This document shows, one piece after another, positions 61,684-64,000 of a DNA stretch of 64,000 nucleotides. Under the pieces are notes generated by a model. The model was given only the letters and a program-made list of their open reading frames with translations. It was not told the DNA's origin and ran no database searches. The position numbers and the translations under genes are program-made. The DNA is taken from NCBI RefSeq assembly GCF_000819745.1, contig NZ_CDDA01000006.1:76436-140435 (forward strand), read 5' to 3'. Origin of the DNA: Aeromonas bestiarum (GTDB taxonomy: Bacteria > Pseudomonadota > Gammaproteobacteria > Enterobacterales > Aeromonadaceae). Numbering within the stretch: position 1 is the first letter of the stretch; every line of letters begins with the position of its first letter.

Positions 61684-63093
61684 TTAGCGGGAGCTGGCAG
61701 CGGCCACCAGCGGAACCCGGTTCACCGCCTTGCCCAGGTAGGCGAGGGTGATGGTCACTATGATGCAGGTGAAGCTGAGCCACATGTAGGGCAGGTAGTC
61801 GAGGGTGGCGACCCCGAGCACTCCGGCCATGAAGATGCCGTTGTCGCTCCAGGGCACCATGCCGCAGGTGAGGGTGCCGCCGAACTCGGCGTTGCGGGAG
61901 AGGTTCTTGCGTGCCAGCCCCAGCCGGTCGTAGTTCTTGGCCATGATCTTGGGGGTCAGGATCAGCGACACATACATAGCCGAGCCGAACACGTTGGCCA
62001 GGAAGGCGGTGCCTATGGTGTGGCTGGTCAGGCTGCCGACGCTGTTGATGCGCTTCTCGAAGGCGCCGGCAATCACTTCCAGAATACCGACCTTCTCCAG
62101 CAGGCCGCCAAAGCCCAGACCGAAGATGATCACGGCCACCGAGCCCAGCATGGACTCCATGCCGCCGCGACCCAGGATGTTGTCGATGAAGTCGATGCCG
62201 GAGATGATGGGGAAGGGGCTGTAGGCGGAGTGCATCGCCTTGACCGGATCCATGTCCTGAAATGCGATGGCCCAGATCAGGCCCAGCAGGGCGCCGAAGC
62301 TGATCACCGGGAAGGCGGGTTTGCGGTTGGCCAAGAGGCCCAGCACCAGCACCACGGGGACTATGGCCAGCGGCGTGATGTTGAACTGCTTGTCGAGCGC
62401 TTCCATCACCAGATTGACCTGCTCCAGGCTGACATTGCCGGAATACTGCATGCCGACCAGGGTGAACAGCACGGCCGTGATGACATAGGAGACTAGGCTG
62501 ATGGGCAGCATCCCCTTGATGTGTTCCACCACATCGACGTTGGACATGGTCGATGCCAGCACCACTGAGTCGGAGAGCGGGGAGAGCTTGTCACCGAAAT
62601 AGACACCGGAAAGCACTGCGCCGGCCACCAGGGGGGCGGGGACGCCCAGGCTGTGGCCAATGCCCATCATGGCGATGCCGGCGGTGGCGGCCGAGCCCCA
62701 GGAGGTACCGGTGGCCAGGGAGGTGAGGGAGCAGATGATCAGGGTCGCCAGCAGGAAGATGGAGGGGTGTATCACCTTGAGACCGAAGTAGATGATGCTG
62801 GGCACTATGCCGCCGGCGATCCAGGTGCCGACCAGGGCACCGACGGAGACCAGGATCAGGATGGCCCCCATCCCCTTGGAGACGCCGTCGACGGCGGCCT
62901 GCTCCAGGGACTTGTAATCATGGCCTAGCTTGATGCCGAGCCCCATGATGACGAACCAGGCGATGAACAGCGCCAACTGGATTGGCAGGTCGAGCACGCT
63001 GGTAAACGAGAAGGCCAGGGCCAGGAAAATGGCCAGGCAGGCAAATACCTGCGACATGCCCGGTAGTCGGATGTGGTTTTGTTGGTTTTGCAT
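61684..63093 (-). CDS. nhaC: Na+/H+ antiporter, NhaC family
   Basis: A 469-residue inner-membrane protein with about 12 helices. NhaC-family motifs include TSWGSAATAGIAMMGIGHSLGVP, GDKLSPLSDSVVLASTMSNVDVVEHI and MVPWSDNGIFMAGVLGV (in sections). Members exchange Na+ for H+ or act as malate-2H/lactate-Na antiporters; the exact substrate is open. GGAAG precedes the start. Single gene with terminator. Confidence 0.92.
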   Translation of the reverse strand: MQNQQNHIRLPGMSQVFACLAIFLALAFSFTSVLDLPIQLALFIAWFVIMGLGIKLGHDYKSLEQAAVDGVSKGMGAILILVSVGALVGTWIAGGIVPSIIYFGLKVIHPSIFLLATLIICSLTSLATGTSWGSAATAGIAMMGIGHSLGVPAPLVAGAVLSGVYFGDKLSPLSDSVVLASTMSNVDVVEHIKGMLPISLVSYVITAVLFTLVGMQYSGNVSLEQVNLVMEALDKQFNITPLAIVPVVLVLGLLANRKPAFPVISFGALLGLIWAIAFQDMDPVKAMHSAYSPFPIISGIDFIDNILGRGGMESMLGSVAVIIFGLGFGGLLEKVGILEVIAGAFEKRINSVGSLTSHTIGTAFLANVFGSAMYVSLILTPKIMAKNYDRLGLARKNLSRNAEFGGTLTCGMVPWSDNGIFMAGVLGVATLDYLPYMWLSFTCIIVTITLAYLGKAVNRVPLVAAASSR

Positions 63094-63334
63094 AGATACT
63101 TCCTAAACTCTTGCTCGCCAAGGTCAGTCCCTCTCGTCCTGTGGATACACGTATCCCGAGGGGCCAACCCAAAAAGAGGCCGCAATCTACCACAAACCTG
63201 GGGGGGCAAATCCCAACAGATTTAGCAAAAATGCAGTTTTGATTGAAAAACTTACAAATTAGTTGATCTCATAACCCGTTTTTGAGTGCTCTATTTGCCC
63301 CTATGGGACATTCGACTCTGATAGAAAAGTCCGA

Positions 63335-63371
63335 TTGCATACTCCTAAAATACAAATGATAATCGTTATCA
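63335..63371 (+). promoter_or_regulatory. Promoter with an overlapping Fur box
   Basis: TTGCAT and GATAAT are separated by 17 bases (63335-63340 and 63358-63363). A Fur-box match covers the -10: the 19 bases at 63352-63370 match the consensus at 15 positions, and TGATAATCGTTATCA (63357-63371) is a palindrome around the central C/G. Iron-replete Fur would block this promoter. Confidence 0.85.
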
Positions 63372-63395
63372 AATAATAAAGGAGGAGGCATCACC

Positions 63396-63602
63396 ATGAT
63401 CTGGATTGTGAGAGTCATGCTGTTGGTCGGGCTGCTGGCCGTGCTGGGCTGGGGTCAGGAGAAGGAGTACGGCATCTGGAGTCTTGGCTTTGTGCTGGCC
63501 GCCTGGGTCATGCTGGAACCCAGGCTGAGGCCTGCCCTTATCCTGCTGCCGGTGGCCGGCATGACCGGCATAGCGGCTCTGATCTGGCAGCAGCCATGGT
63601 GA
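63396..63602 (+). CDS. Small Fur-controlled membrane protein, function unknown
   Basis: A 68-residue protein made almost entirely of two or three hydrophobic helices (about 3-19, 27-41 and 46-64) with a short charged loop QEKEYG. GGAGGAGG lies just upstream of the ATG. I do not recognise the family. The strong Fur-controlled promoter implies induction in iron limitation. Confidence 0.78.
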   Translation: MIWIVRVMLLVGLLAVLGWGQEKEYGIWSLGFVLAAWVMLEPRLRPALILLPVAGMTGIAALIWQQPW

Positions 63603-63605
63603 GGA

Positions 63606-63872
63606 TCAGGGGATGGGGGCGCTCTGGACCTTCTCCTGTGCCAGCTTGAGCGACTCAATGACGTTTTTCTCCATCTCGGTACGCTTGGCATCGGTCAGGA
63701 AGTAGATCATGTCGACGTCGTGACGTATGTAGTGGGAGGGCAGCTGGTTGAGGGTCAGGCAGCAGAGATCGGCCATCTGGTTGGCGTTCAGCGTCAGGTT
63801 CAGACCCTGTCTCTCAATCTCCTTGAGCACCAGATGCTCGTAGAAGTTGTGAATGTCGGTATCCAGTATCAT
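63606..63872 (-). CDS. ComFB-family late-competence protein
   Basis: An 88-residue protein matching the ComFB family: MILDTDIHNFYEHLVLKEIERQG, then DLCCLTLNQLPSHYIRHDVDMIYFL (in sections). ComFB-family proteins include cyclic di-GMP/cyclic di-AMP receptors in cyanobacteria and a competence-operon protein in Bacillus. The start at 63872 has AAGGA six bases upstream. The cysteine pair in LCCLT is typical. Its exact role here is unknown. Confidence 0.85.
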   Translation of the reverse strand: MILDTDIHNFYEHLVLKEIERQGLNLTLNANQMADLCCLTLNQLPSHYIRHDVDMIYFLTDAKRTEMEKNVIESLKLAQEKVQSAPIP

Positions 63873-63944
63873 ATGCGTTCCTTGGCATGACGATGGGCGG
63901 TAAGTCGTCAAAAGCATAGTCATAACAAGGAGTAAAAACAAAAA

Positions 63945-63966
63945 GCCCATCACTTGCGTGATGGGC
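63945..63966 (-). terminator. Terminator of a minus-strand gene beyond the window
   Basis: Nine-base-pair stem GCCCATCAC / GTGATGGGC with loop TTGC. On the minus strand it is followed by TTTTTGTTTTT, so it ends a transcript coming from the right of the window. Confidence 0.75.
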
Positions 63967-64000
63967 CTTTTATGTAATGAATGGTGCGAAGAGAGGGACT

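Overview
The window is a 64 kb piece of GC-rich gammaproteobacterial chromosome. Gene content and protein sequences (AcnB, TmcA, Bfr/Bfd, TreRBC, a caa3-type oxidase cluster, HlyU-family and ComFB-family proteins) fit Aeromonas best. The genus is inferred from recognised protein families; no search was run. Genes are densely packed on both strands, most have good ribosome binding sites, and no insertion sequence, integrase, CRISPR array or prophage module is visible.

Layout. 1-11.5 kb: the 3' part of lpdA, a GAF-GGDEF diguanylate cyclase, a small lipoprotein, two related chemoreceptors, a PlpD-type patatin autotransporter and acnB. 11.5-19.3 kb: regulator/enzyme pairs (SDR with LysR; LysR with a LysE exporter), an FAD oxidase, a CobW GTPase and an MFS pump. 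19.3-26.3 kb: a YbaK-family protein, folB-folK diverging from plsY, a Phe-Thr-Phe-Asn tRNA cluster, a two-helix K+ channel protein, a ClbS-type protein, a degenerate tRNA-Asn-like gene and a Gate-domain membrane protein. 26.3-36.3 kb: a B3/B4 protein, cheV, an SDR, tmcA-hlyU, bfd, bfr, a DUF885 lipoprotein, mgsA with 50-bp tandem repeats, and a SieB-like protein. 36.5-45.5 kb: a yybP-ykoY-type (Mn2+) riboswitch with a cation exchanger gene, ansB, a metallochaperone, an AEC transporter bracketed by partial copies of its own ends, treR, treBC with TreR operators, and maa. 45.8-55 kb: a secreted protein, a Yip1 protein and a complete caa3-type cytochrome oxidase and haem A cluster (ctaC-ctaD-ctaG-ctaE-SURF1-CxxxC protein-ctaA-ctaB). 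55-64 kb: the ydcSTUV-patD putrescine/GABA-aldehyde operon, a LysR regulator, nhaC, a Fur-controlled small membrane protein and a ComFB protein.

How the parts work together. LpdA and AcnB serve central metabolism. The tre genes form a complete local circuit: repressor, two operators, PTS import and hydrolysis. Bfd and Bfr form an iron storage and release pair. The ydc/pat operon imports a polyamine-type substrate and oxidises the derived aldehyde. The cta cluster holds the oxidase subunits together with most of its copper and haem A assembly factors.

The most unusual observation concerns two unrelated genes, the CobW GTPase at 16670 and the AEC transporter at 40345. Each is preceded by a short ORF that is a diverged copy of the gene's own start and that ends in an ATGA overlap with the real start codon. 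The AEC gene also has a duplicated 3' end, and the 3' end of mgsA is repeated in 50-bp units. Other items worth attention are a full-length 76-nt tRNA-Asn-like gene whose anticodon has become GTC, and the Mn2+ riboswitch upstream of a CaCA-type exchanger.
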